Assembly (NCBI GenBank): GCA_041586735.1
Contig: JBFGZQ010000016.1
Coordinates: forward strand, 1-64,000
From: Motiliproteus sp041586735
Lineage (GTDB): Bacteria; Pseudomonadota; Gammaproteobacteria; Pseudomonadales; Balneatricaceae
Length of the DNA stretch: 64,000 nt
Direction of reading: 5' to 3'
Below, in pieces: positions 39,769 through 47,475 of the stretch. A model generated the notes under the pieces. It searched no databases, was not told the DNA's origin, and saw only the letters and a list, made by a program, of their open reading frames with translations. The translations under genes and the position numbers were made by a program. Position 1 is the stretch's first letter. The number at the start of each line of letters is the position of its first letter.

Positions 39769-39782
39769 TGCCAAGGTTAGAT
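39769..39782 (+). other. Right half of an attC-like site
   Basis: TGCC-AAG-GTTAGAT. GTTAGAT fits GTTRRRY (R' box) and pairs with the ACCTAAC box left of the intron with one mismatch; TGCC pairs with GGCA. It lies between the broken end of the intron and the transposase element. Confidence 0.5.
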
Positions 39783-39791
39783 GAAAATCAA

Positions 39792-40566
39792 GGGGTCAGA
39801 GTAATTGATCTATTAAGTCATTAGCGATACTATCGCCCTATGGCTAGACTTCCCCGACTTTACGTATCTGGTTGTGCGCAGCATATCATCCAGCGAGGCA
39901 ACAACCGGCAGGCCTGTTTCTTCGATGATACCGACTACGTGGTGTATCTGGATAAGCTGAAGGAGGCGAGTGAAAAATATGGCGTAGCGATACACGCCTT
40001 CGTGCTGATGACTAACCATGTCCATCTACTGGCGACACCGAGTGATGCGACCGGTTTGTCCCGCACCCTTCAATATCTAGGTCGTTATTACGTACGTTAC
40101 ATCAACACGACTTACCAGCGCACCGGTACACTTTGGGAGGGACGTTTTAAATCGACCTTAGTTGACAGCGAAAACTATTTGCTTACGGTGAGTCGGTACA
40201 TTGAATTAAACCCGGTACGGGCCGGGATGGTGACACATCCTTCCGAGTATCCCTGGTCTAGTTATCGAGGCAATGCCCTGGGCAAGAAAATTAGCCTGTT
40301 GACGACCCACGGGACCTATCGGCAGTTGGGCAAAACAGCGGAAGAACGGCAGGCGGCTTATCGTGCTTTGTTCCGGGGCCGGATGGCGGAACGTACGCTG
40401 GAAGAGATAAGGGATGCCACCAACAAGGGCTGGGTTCTTGGGGAAGGACGGTTCAAGGAACAAATCAAACAAGAAGCCAATCGTCGGGTGAGTTCGTTAG
40501 GGAGAGGGGGAGATCGGAAGTCGAAGAAATATCGGCAATTAGCTAAGAATCAATTACTCTGACCCC
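39792..40566 (+). mobile_element. REP-associated tyrosine transposase (RAYT) element with 18-bp terminal inverted repeats
   Basis: GGGGTCAGAGTAATTGAT at the left end is the perfect reverse complement of the right end. The element is 775 bp and carries one transposase gene whose TGA stop lies inside the right repeat. GGGGTCAGAGTAA-type ends are familiar from many gammaproteobacterial RAYT genes. Confidence 0.85.
39840..40562 (+). CDS. REP-associated tyrosine transposase (Y1/IS200-like)
   Basis: 240 residues. N terminus MARLPRLYVSGCAQHIIQRGNNRQACFF and the HUH motif in MTNHVHLLATP are typical of TnpA-REP proteins; the conserved YIELNPVRAGMV helix carries the catalytic tyrosine. The C-terminal part is basic (GRGGDRKSKKYRQL). 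Such proteins act on palindromic REP-like ends by single-strand cleavage. It appears intact, with both flanking repeats in place. Confidence 0.92.
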   Translation: MARLPRLYVSGCAQHIIQRGNNRQACFFDDTDYVVYLDKLKEASEKYGVAIHAFVLMTNHVHLLATPSDATGLSRTLQYLGRYYVRYINTTYQRTGTLWEGRFKSTLVDSENYLLTVSRYIELNPVRAGMVTHPSEYPWSSYRGNALGKKISLLTTHGTYRQLGKTAEERQAAYRALFRGRMAERTLEEIRDATNKGWVLGEGRFKEQIKQEANRRVSSLGRGGDRKSKKYRQLAKNQLL

Positions 40567-40580
40567 CTGATTGAGTCAGA

Positions 40581-40623
40581 ATCCGGTGGGGCGGGTAAAT
40601 TTTACTGCTTCGCTGCGGACTAA
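40581..40623 (+). pseudogene. Second copy of the 3' end of the lectin-like gene (remnant)
   Basis: The stretch from ATCCGGTGG to the stop codon repeats the last 43 nt of the exported lectin-like gene at 37251-37293 with few changes, still encoding SGGAGKFYCFAAD and a stop (TAA instead of TGA). The similarity continues loosely into the following terminator. Upstream of it the gene is lost and replaced by the transposase element. It shows an older gene duplication, or a duplication formed when the insert arrived. Confidence 0.85.
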
Positions 40624-40671
40624 AATCGCTAGTGACTTGGCGCTTATCGTCGAGCCGCTCTGCTTCAGAAA

Positions 40672-40707
40672 AAAGGCAGCCTTGGGTGATTACCAGAGGC
40701 TGCCTTT
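40672..40707 (-). terminator. Rho-independent terminator of the gatCAB operon
   Basis: AAAGGCAGCC / GGCTGCCTTT, 10-bp stem; on the minus strand it runs into TTTTTT, so it terminates gatB. It could also stop plus-strand transcription from the remnant. Confidence 0.87.
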
Positions 40708-40740
40708 GGGGTTCTGAATGTCAGGGGCTAATCTAACCGG

Positions 40741-42195
40741 TTAATCACAAAGCGCGTCCAGCTTCACTTTCAGCAGTTTGTTTACCTGTCCGGGATTGGC
40801 GGTGCCCTTGGAGGCCTGCATCACCTTGCCCATAAAGAAGCCCAGCATCTTGCCGCGTTTGTCGGGTTCCGCTGCCCGGTACTGGTCAACCTGAGGGGTG
40901 GCCGCGGCGATCACCTCGTCCACCAGCGCTTCGATGGCGCCGCTATCGGTGACCTGCTTGAGCCCTTTGGCATCAATAATCTGGTCGACATCCGTTTCGC
41001 CGTTCCACAGCGCCTCGAACACCTGTTTGGCGGCGTTGCCGTTGAGGGTGCCGTCTTTGATGCGCGCCAGTAGCTGGCCGAGAACCTCGGCTGATACCGG
41101 GCTGTGTTGGCTGTCTAGGTTGTGACTGTTAAGAAACTTTGATAGCTCGCCCATCACCCAGTTGGCTGCCAGCTTGGCATCCTCGGCGACCCTGGCGACG
41201 GTCTCGAAGTAGTCGGCGGTGTCGCGGTAGGCGGAGAGTACCCCGGCGTCGTAATCGCTGAGACCGTATTGTTCCATAAAGCGCGCATGCCGAGCGTCGG
41301 GAAGTTCGGGCAGGGTGGCGCGGATCGCTTCCACATACTCGGTGTCGATGATGATCGGCAGCAGGTCAGGGCAGGGAAAGTAGCGGTAGTCGTTGGCTTC
41401 CTCTTTGGAGCGCATCGAGCGGGTTTCATCTTTATCGGCATCGTACAGGCGGCTAGCCTGAATCACCCGGCCGCCCTCTTCGATTAGGTCGATCTGGCGC
41501 TCGATCTCGCCTTTGATCGCCTTTTCGATAAAGCGGAACGAGTTGATGTTTTTGGTCTCGGTGCGGGTGCCAAAGGCCTCTTGGCCCTTGGGGCGGATCG
41601 AGACGTTACAGTCGCAGCGAAATGAGCCCTCGGCCATGTTGCCGTCACAGATCCCCAGGGTGGTGACGATCGCGTGAATCTTCTTGACGTAGGCGACCGC
41701 TTCTTCGGCGCTGCGCATATCGGGTTCGGAGACGATCTCCAGCAGCGGAGTGCCGGCGCGGTTGAGATCGATGCCGGTCATCCCAGGGAACTGGTCGTGC
41801 AGTGATTTGCCGGCATCCTCTTCCAGATGGGCGCGGGTGACGCCGATGCGCTTGTGGACACCGTTGGCCAGTTCGATATCGATATGGCCGAGGCCGACGA
41901 TCGGGTGGAACAGCTGACTGGTCTGGTAGCCCTTGGGTAGGTCGGGATAAAAGTAGTTCTTGCGGTCGAACACCGAGCGGTAACCGATCTCGGCATCGAT
42001 CGCCAGGCCAAACATCACCGCCATGCGCAGGGCTTCGGCGTTAAATACTGGCAGGGTACCGGGCAACGCTAGGTCAACGGCGCAGGCTTGGGTGTTGGGC
42101 TCGGCACCAAAAGCGGTGCTGGCGCCGGAGAAGATTTTTGATTTGGTGGCTAGCTGGGCGTGGATCTCCAGCCCGATAACGGCTTCCCATTGCAT
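40741..42195 (-). CDS. gatB: Asp/Glu-tRNA amidotransferase subunit B
   Basis: 484 residues from the ATG just after the gatA stop (1-nt gap); family members begin MQWEAVIGLEIHAQL-like, so the longer upstream frame is not used. Transamidates mischarged Glu-tRNA(Gln) and Asp-tRNA(Asn). Kinase-like body with FDRKNYFYPDLPKGYQ, LEEDAGKS, RAGTPLLEIVSEPD, and a C-terminal YqeY-type tail ending in GQVNKLLKVKLDAL. Complete operon gatC-gatA-gatB. Confidence 0.97.
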   Translation of the reverse strand: MQWEAVIGLEIHAQLATKSKIFSGASTAFGAEPNTQACAVDLALPGTLPVFNAEALRMAVMFGLAIDAEIGYRSVFDRKNYFYPDLPKGYQTSQLFHPIVGLGHIDIELANGVHKRIGVTRAHLEEDAGKSLHDQFPGMTGIDLNRAGTPLLEIVSEPDMRSAEEAVAYVKKIHAIVTTLGICDGNMAEGSFRCDCNVSIRPKGQEAFGTRTETKNINSFRFIEKAIKGEIERQIDLIEEGGRVIQASRLYDADKDETRSMRSKEEANDYRYFPCPDLLPIIIDTEYVEAIRATLPELPDARHARFMEQYGLSDYDAGVLSAYRDTADYFETVARVAEDAKLAANWVMGELSKFLNSHNLDSQHSPVSAEVLGQLLARIKDGTLNGNAAKQVFEALWNGETDVDQIIDAKGLKQVTDSGAIEALVDEVIAAATPQVDQYRAAEPDKRGKMLGFFMGKVMQASKGTANPGQVNKLLKVKLDALCD

Positions 42196-42196
42196 A

Positions 42197-43681
42197 TTAA
42201 GATGCCTCTGTTGCGTTATGGGTGGCGGGGTAAAGACCTGCGGGTTGTTGCTGGTGCCAGTCGGTCGCCTGCTGGAACTGGTGGGCGACGTTGAGGAGCT
42301 TGGCTTCTGCAAAATAGTTGCCGATGATCTGTAAGCCGATCGGTAGCCCTGCGGTGTGGCCACAGGGGATCGACATCCCAGGTAGTCCGGCCAAATTCAG
42401 TGATAGGGTGAAGATATCCTCCATATACATATCGATGGGGTTGGAGGTCTTTTCACCCAGTTTGAACGCCGGATGCGGGGTGGTGGGCCCCATGATGACA
42501 TCGACCTGTTGCAGTGCATCGATAAAGTCCTGGCGAATCAGCCGGCGGATCTGCTGGGCTTTCTTGTAGTAGGCGTCGTAAAAACCTTCGGAGAGCGCGT
42601 AGGTGCCAACCATGATGCGACGCTTAACCTCGCTGCCGAAGCCTTCACCGCGCGAGCGCTTGTACATATCCTCTAGATCCACCGGATCGGCGCAGCGGTG
42701 ACCGTAACGGACGCCGTCGAAACGCGACAGGTTGGACGAGGCTTCGGAGGGCGCGATGATGTAGTAGGCCGGGACCGCCAGTCCGGTGTTGGGCAGGCTG
42801 ATCTCTTGGGTGGTGGCCCCCAGGGCTTCGAACTCCTTGACCGCTGCCTGAACGCTGGCGGCGATAGCCGAATTGAGTTCGGCGCAGAAAAACTCTTTGG
42901 GCAGGCCGATCTTCAGGCCTTTAAGCGGTTGGTTAAGTTCGGCGCAGTAGTCAGGCACAGGGCGTTCGAGGCTAGTGGAGTCTCTGGGATCAAAGCCTGC
43001 CATGACGTTGAGCATCATCGCCGCATCTGCGGCGCTGCGGGCCATGGGGCCGCCCTGGTCCAGCGAGCTGGCGTAGGCGATCATACCGTAGCGCGACACC
43101 CTGCCGTAGGTGGGTTTGATGCCGGTGATGCCGCACAGTGCCGCAGGCTGGCGGATCGAGCCGCCGGTATCGGTACCGGTCGCGGCGGGGGTGAGACGCG
43201 CGGCTACCGCAGCAGCCGAGCCGCCCGAGGAGCCTCCGGGTACGCAGTCGGTATTCCAGGGGTTGCGTACCGGGCCGTAGAAGCTGTTCTCGTTAGAGGA
43301 GCCCATCGCGAACTCGTCCATATTGGTCTTGCCTAGACAGACGGCGCCGGCAGCATTGAACTTCTCCACCACCGTGGCGTTGTAAGGGGCGATAAAGTTA
43401 TCCAGCATTTTTGAGCCGCAGCTGGTGCGCACGCCGTCAGTACAGAAGATATCTTTATGCGCCAGTGGCAGGCCGGTAAAGGGACCCGCGTCGCCAGCGC
43501 TGCGTCGGTTGTCGGCGGCCTTGGCTTGCGCTATGGCCTGCTCTGCGGTCACGCTGATAAAACTGTTGTAGCGTGAATCTTCATTATTGATTCGGTCCAG
43601 ATAGGCCTGAGTCAGTTCAACGCTACTGTAGTCACCGGCGTCGAGTCCCTTGGCCAGTTCGGTGAGGGTCTTTTCAAACAT
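42197..43681 (-). CDS. gatA: Asp/Glu-tRNA amidotransferase subunit A
   Basis: 494 residues, amidase family. Supplies ammonia from glutamine. The Ser-cisSer-Lys triad region is visible: LPLAHKDIFCTDGVRTSCGSKML carries the lysine, and GTDTGGSIRQPAALCGITGIKPTYGRVSRYG carries the serines. PGGSSGGSAAAVA precedes it. Length is normal. It lies between gatC and gatB. Confidence 0.97.
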   Translation of the reverse strand: MFEKTLTELAKGLDAGDYSSVELTQAYLDRINNEDSRYNSFISVTAEQAIAQAKAADNRRSAGDAGPFTGLPLAHKDIFCTDGVRTSCGSKMLDNFIAPYNATVVEKFNAAGAVCLGKTNMDEFAMGSSNENSFYGPVRNPWNTDCVPGGSSGGSAAAVAARLTPAATGTDTGGSIRQPAALCGITGIKPTYGRVSRYGMIAYASSLDQGGPMARSAADAAMMLNVMAGFDPRDSTSLERPVPDYCAELNQPLKGLKIGLPKEFFCAELNSAIAASVQAAVKEFEALGATTQEISLPNTGLAVPAYYIIAPSEASSNLSRFDGVRYGHRCADPVDLEDMYKRSRGEGFGSEVKRRIMVGTYALSEGFYDAYYKKAQQIRRLIRQDFIDALQQVDVIMGPTTPHPAFKLGEKTSNPIDMYMEDIFTLSLNLAGLPGMSIPCGHTAGLPIGLQIIGNYFAEAKLLNVAHQFQQATDWHQQQPAGLYPATHNATEAS

Positions 43682-43780
43682 GACATCTATATCCTTCGAA
43701 GAGTTTTTCGATCACTGCTTGCTTGATCGGCTCTAGTAGAGGCGACCATCGCACTGCGTGTCAGTCTGCGATTGCGGTTG

Positions 43781-44068
43781 TTATTCAATCACCTTGGGTA
43801 CCTGAAACAGGCCCCTCTCCACCGCGGGGGCAACGGTTTGCAATTTGTCACGCAGATCGCCTTCGCTGGTGATGTCGGCACGCAGCCGCTGCACCGCATC
43901 GAGCGGGTTGGAGAGTGGTTCGATATCCGCAGTGTCGATGGCTTGCATCTGATTGACTAGGTCAAGGATGTCGGACAGATTTTTGGCATATTCAGGAATG
44001 TCGGCGGCGCTGATCTGTAGCCGGGCCAGATGGGCTATTTTCTGCACATCGGAAGAGTCAAGGGACAT
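43781..44068 (-). CDS. gatC: Asp/Glu-tRNA amidotransferase subunit C
   Basis: 95 residues from the ATG with AGGA 8 nt upstream; a frame extending 70 codons further upstream lacks family similarity. Small belt subunit that stabilises GatA: VQKIAHLARLQIS near the N terminus and DILDLVNQMQAIDTADIEPLSNPLD in the middle. First gene of gatCAB, divergent from mreB. Confidence 0.95.
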   Translation of the reverse strand: MSLDSSDVQKIAHLARLQISAADIPEYAKNLSDILDLVNQMQAIDTADIEPLSNPLDAVQRLRADITSEGDLRDKLQTVAPAVERGLFQVPKVIE

Positions 44069-44329
44069 GGAAAGATCCTGATGTAGGGTAATAAAATAAG
44101 GCGCTAATGATAATGGCCTGGGTGAGGGAGAGCAAACCTGTCGTCGGGGTGCTGAGTCCTGTGGTTTCTGTATGAGCGTGCGAATAATATCCTTATAGTG
44201 GGTTTGTTCCTTGCTGAAAAGTGCCGCCGTTGCTAGAGTTGACCGTTTATGTGCACAGACTGCCAGTGATCTCTCCAACGGCGTTTGGTTGCGTGCTGCT
44301 AACGGTTAAAATTTAGGCGAATCCGGTCA

Positions 44330-45367
44330 ATGTTTAAAAAATTACGCGGTATGTTTTCCAGTGATCTGTCTATCGACCTGGGAACAGCAAATACGCTGAT
44401 CTATGTTCGAGACAGGGACGTGGTGCTAAACGAGCCCTCGGTGGTCGCTATTCGTACTCTGGGCAGCCATAAGTCGGTGGTGGCCGTTGGCACCGATGCC
44501 AAGCGGATGCTGGGGCGTACCCCCAGTAATATTTCTGCGATACGGCCGTTGAAGGATGGTGTTATCGCCGATTTTCACGTGACCGAGAAGATGTTGCAGC
44601 ACTTTATTAGCAAGGTTCACGAGAACTCCTGGATGAACCCCAGCCCGCGGGTGCTGGTCTGCGTGCCTTGCAAATCGACCCAGGTCGAACGCCGGGCAAT
44701 CAAAGAGTCGGCCATGGGTGCCGGTGCGCGCGAGGTGTATCTGATCGACGAGCCGATGGCGGCTGCGATCGGTGCCGGATTGCCGGTGGAAGAGGCGACC
44801 GGTTCGATGGTGGTCGATATCGGCGGTGGTACCACCGAAATCGCTATCATTTCGCTGAACGGTATTGTTCTTGCTGAGTCGGTGCGGGTCGGCGGCGATC
44901 GCTTCGACGAGTCTATCGTCGCCTATGTGCGGCGTAACTACGGCAGTCTGATCGGCGATGCCACGGCAGAGCGGATCAAACAGGAGATCGGCACGGCCTA
45001 TCCCTCGTCGGAGCTGCTGGAGATCGATGTGCGCGGGCGTAATCTGGCTGAAGGTATTCCGCGCAGTTTTACCCTTAATAGCCGTGAGATTCAGCAAGCC
45101 CTAGAAGAGCCGCTGAAAATGATCGTCCAGGCCGTTAAAAGTGCCTTAGAGCAGTGTCCTCCTGAGTTGGCGGCGGATATCGCCGAAAGTGGTATCGTGT
45201 TGACCGGCGGAGGGGCGCTGCTGCGTGATCTCGACCGGTTGCTGGCCGAAGAAACCGGTTTATCAGTCATTGTGGCTGAAGATCCGTTGACCTGTGTGGC
45301 GCGTGGGGGCGGTAAGGCACTGGAGATGATCGACAAGCATTCGTTCGAGCTGCTGGCCGTCGAGTAA
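44330..45367 (+). CDS. mreB: Rod shape-determining protein MreB
   Basis: 345 residues, bacterial actin. N terminus carries the membrane-binding start MFKKLRGMFSSDLSIDLGTANTLIY; the phosphate and adenosine motifs GSMVVDIGGGTTEIAIISL and SGIVLTGGGALLRDLDRLL are present. It organises lateral wall synthesis with MreC and MreD encoded next. Its promoter should lie in the 260-nt gap to gatC. Confidence 0.98.
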   Translation: MFKKLRGMFSSDLSIDLGTANTLIYVRDRDVVLNEPSVVAIRTLGSHKSVVAVGTDAKRMLGRTPSNISAIRPLKDGVIADFHVTEKMLQHFISKVHENSWMNPSPRVLVCVPCKSTQVERRAIKESAMGAGAREVYLIDEPMAAAIGAGLPVEEATGSMVVDIGGGTTEIAIISLNGIVLAESVRVGGDRFDESIVAYVRRNYGSLIGDATAERIKQEIGTAYPSSELLEIDVRGRNLAEGIPRSFTLNSREIQQALEEPLKMIVQAVKSALEQCPPELAADIAESGIVLTGGGALLRDLDRLLAEETGLSVIVAEDPLTCVARGGGKALEMIDKHSFELLAVE

Positions 45368-45458
45368 GGGCTGGACCCTTTCATGGTATTTCGGACCCTG
45401 AGCATGCCGCAATGGCAGCCGTTATTGCGCGGGTCATCTCCGGACTTGGAGGTGCGCC

Positions 45459-46355
45459 ATTAAGCCCATTTTTAAAGGGCGTTCATCGCGTGCGGGTCTC
45501 TCCCTGATGTTCTCTGTGTCACTGGCCTTGATGTTGACCGACCTGTTCTGGTCGCCGATGGCTTACTACCGAGGATATCTGAGCCTGGCGGTAACCCCGT
45601 TGCGCTGGGTGATGGATCTGCCTCCCCGGCTGATGACCAGTATCGATCAATCTCTAAGTGAGCGCGATGAGCTGCAGCTAGAAAACGACAAGTTGCGCGC
45701 CGATCTGTTGTTGATGGCGCGTAAGCTCCAGCGTTTTGACGCCATGGATAATGATAATGGCCATCTGCGTAATCTCCTCGGAGCCAGCCAACAGCTTGAC
45801 CTAGCCGTGCTGTTGGCCGAATTGATCGGTGTCAGTGCCGACCCGTTCTCGCATCAAATCGTGATTAATAAGGGATTGCGTGACCAGGTCTATCTGGGCC
45901 AGCCGGTACTGGATGAGGGAGGCGTGATGGGCCAGGTGGTTGAAGTGGGTCCTTACACCTCCAGGGTGTTGATGATTACCGATGCGCGGCATGCGATTCC
46001 GGTCCAGGTCAGTCGGAATGGCTTTCGTTCGCTGCTGTTAGGACGCGGCAGTGACCAGGGGTTGTTGTTGGACCATGTTCCCAATACGGCGGATATTCAA
46101 GTCGGCGATCTGTTGCTGAGTTCTGGATTGGGGGCGCGCTTTCCCAGCGGTTATCCAGTGGCGACCGTGGTGGAGGTTGTTCGCGATCCTGGCCAGCCGT
46201 TTGCGATGGTGCGCTGTCAGCCCAGCGCTAAACTCGATACCAGTCGTCATCTGCTGCTGGTGTTCTCGCGGCCCACAACACCGACACTATCGCCCGAAGC
46301 GCAGCAGCTGACGCCTAAGGCGAGCACCCTGAGCCGCTCTGCGGAGGAGTCTTGA
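45459..46355 (+). CDS. mreC: Rod shape-determining protein MreC, apparent ATT start
   Basis: 298 residues from an ATT codon placed 6 nt after a strong GGAGG. This gives the N terminus (M)KPIFKGRSSRAGLSLMFS, as in other MreC proteins. The first in-frame ATG is 16 codons later, inside the membrane anchor, and has no ribosome site. A membrane segment (about 14-34) is followed by a coiled coil (about 63-90) and the periplasmic beta domain (about 110-275). Periplasmic scaffold linking MreB to wall enzymes. The C-terminal tail is Pro/Thr/Ser-rich. Confidence 0.9.
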   Translation: MKPIFKGRSSRAGLSLMFSVSLALMLTDLFWSPMAYYRGYLSLAVTPLRWVMDLPPRLMTSIDQSLSERDELQLENDKLRADLLLMARKLQRFDAMDNDNGHLRNLLGASQQLDLAVLLAELIGVSADPFSHQIVINKGLRDQVYLGQPVLDEGGVMGQVVEVGPYTSRVLMITDARHAIPVQVSRNGFRSLLLGRGSDQGLLLDHVPNTADIQVGDLLLSSGLGARFPSGYPVATVVEVVRDPGQPFAMVRCQPSAKLDTSRHLLLVFSRPTTPTLSPEAQQLTPKASTLSRSAEES

Positions 46356-46843
46356 TGGTCGCGCCACCCAGTCGAGGTCGTTGGGTTATTTTGCTGAGTT
46401 TTATGTTGGCATTGATGCTGACCGAAATGCCGATACCTGAAGTGTTTGAGTGGGGACGCCCGCAATGGACGGTGCTGGTGTTGATCTATTGGGCGGCGGC
46501 GTTGCCGCACCGGGTAGGCCCTTGGTATGGCTGGATGATCGGTTTGTTGCTCGATATCCTACAAGGCAGTCTGTTGGGCATCCACGCGCTGTCCCTAGCG
46601 TTGATTGCTGCTATTATCAACTCTTTACACCAGCGCTTTCGGATGTACCCGCTCTGGCAGCAAGCACTGTTGGTGTTGGTGATGGTGGGCATCTATCAGC
46701 AGCTGTTGAACTGGGGCCAGTTACTGCAAGGCGCTCGTTCAGATTCGTTACTGTTTTTATTGCCCTCACTGATCAGTGCTGTGATTTGGCCCTGGCTGTT
46801 TGTATTGTTGCGCAGTATTCGCCGCGGCCTGTCGGTTAACTGA
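46355..46843 (+). CDS. mreD: Rod shape-determining protein MreD
   Basis: 162 residues, about five membrane segments. The ATG overlaps the mreC stop codon (TGATG) and has GGAGGAG about 6 nt upstream; a TTG one codon earlier is less likely. Typical elements: WVILLSFMLALMLTEMP, WYGWMIGLLLDILQGSLLGIHAL. Third gene of the mre operon. Confidence 0.94.
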   Translation: MVAPPSRGRWVILLSFMLALMLTEMPIPEVFEWGRPQWTVLVLIYWAAALPHRVGPWYGWMIGLLLDILQGSLLGIHALSLALIAAIINSLHQRFRMYPLWQQALLVLVMVGIYQQLLNWGQLLQGARSDSLLFLLPSLISAVIWPWLFVLLRSIRRGLSVN

Positions 46844-46846
46844 CCC

Positions 46847-47431
46847 GTGGCTGCTACTGCGCTGATCCTGGCCTCTGCCTCGCCACGCCGACGCGAGCTG
46901 CTTACCCAGATCGGGGTACGGTTTGAATGTCGCAGCGCTGACATTGATGAGTCAATTGGTGTTGCCGAAACGGCCTCCCGCTATGTGAGTCGCTTGGCCC
47001 TAGAAAAAGCACAGGCAGTGGCCGCTATAGAGCCCCGGATATGGGTGCTGGGTAGTGATACCACGGTGGTCTGTGAGCAACAGATTCTGGGTAAGCCTGC
47101 TGATAAAGCCGAAGCCGTGGCGACGCTGTTATTGCTTTCTGGGCGCCGTCATCAGGTACTGACGGCCGTAGCACTGGTGCGAGGGGAGCAGCAGCACGTA
47201 TTACTGGTCACAACCGATGTGTTATTTAAAAAACTCAGCCGTGCAGAGTGCGAACAGTACTGGGAAACCGGAGAGCCGCAAGACAAGGCGGGTAGTTACG
47301 CTATTCAGGGATTGGGGGCGGTCTTTGTCGAACGGATTGAGGGTAGCTACTCAGCCGTAGTCGGCTTACCGTTGCAAGAGACTGCGCAGCTGTTGCAGCA
47401 GTTAGGTATAACCATCTGGCAGCGAGATTAA
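46847..47431 (+). CDS. maf: Maf-type nucleoside triphosphate pyrophosphatase
   Basis: 194 residues, GTG start 3 nt after mreD. Hydrolyses dTTP/UTP and modified nucleotides (housekeeping) in the YhdE-type subgroup. Motifs: LASASPRRRELLTQIG, DIDES, LALEKAQAVA, VLGSDTTVV, ILGKPADKAEA and the GSYAIQG near the C terminus. The order mreBCD-maf-rng is common in gammaproteobacteria. Confidence 0.95.
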   Translation: MAATALILASASPRRRELLTQIGVRFECRSADIDESIGVAETASRYVSRLALEKAQAVAAIEPRIWVLGSDTTVVCEQQILGKPADKAEAVATLLLLSGRRHQVLTAVALVRGEQQHVLLVTTDVLFKKLSRAECEQYWETGEPQDKAGSYAIQGLGAVFVERIEGSYSAVVGLPLQETAQLLQQLGITIWQRD

Positions 47432-47475
47432 GACGTGATAACATGCCGCTAATCAAACAGATAGGGAGTGATCGT

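Noticed and set aside
42196..42363. 56-codon N-terminal extension of GatB
   Set aside because: It lies within gatA, is Ser/Pro-rich and does not resemble GatB; the ATG after the gatA stop gives the normal N terminus.
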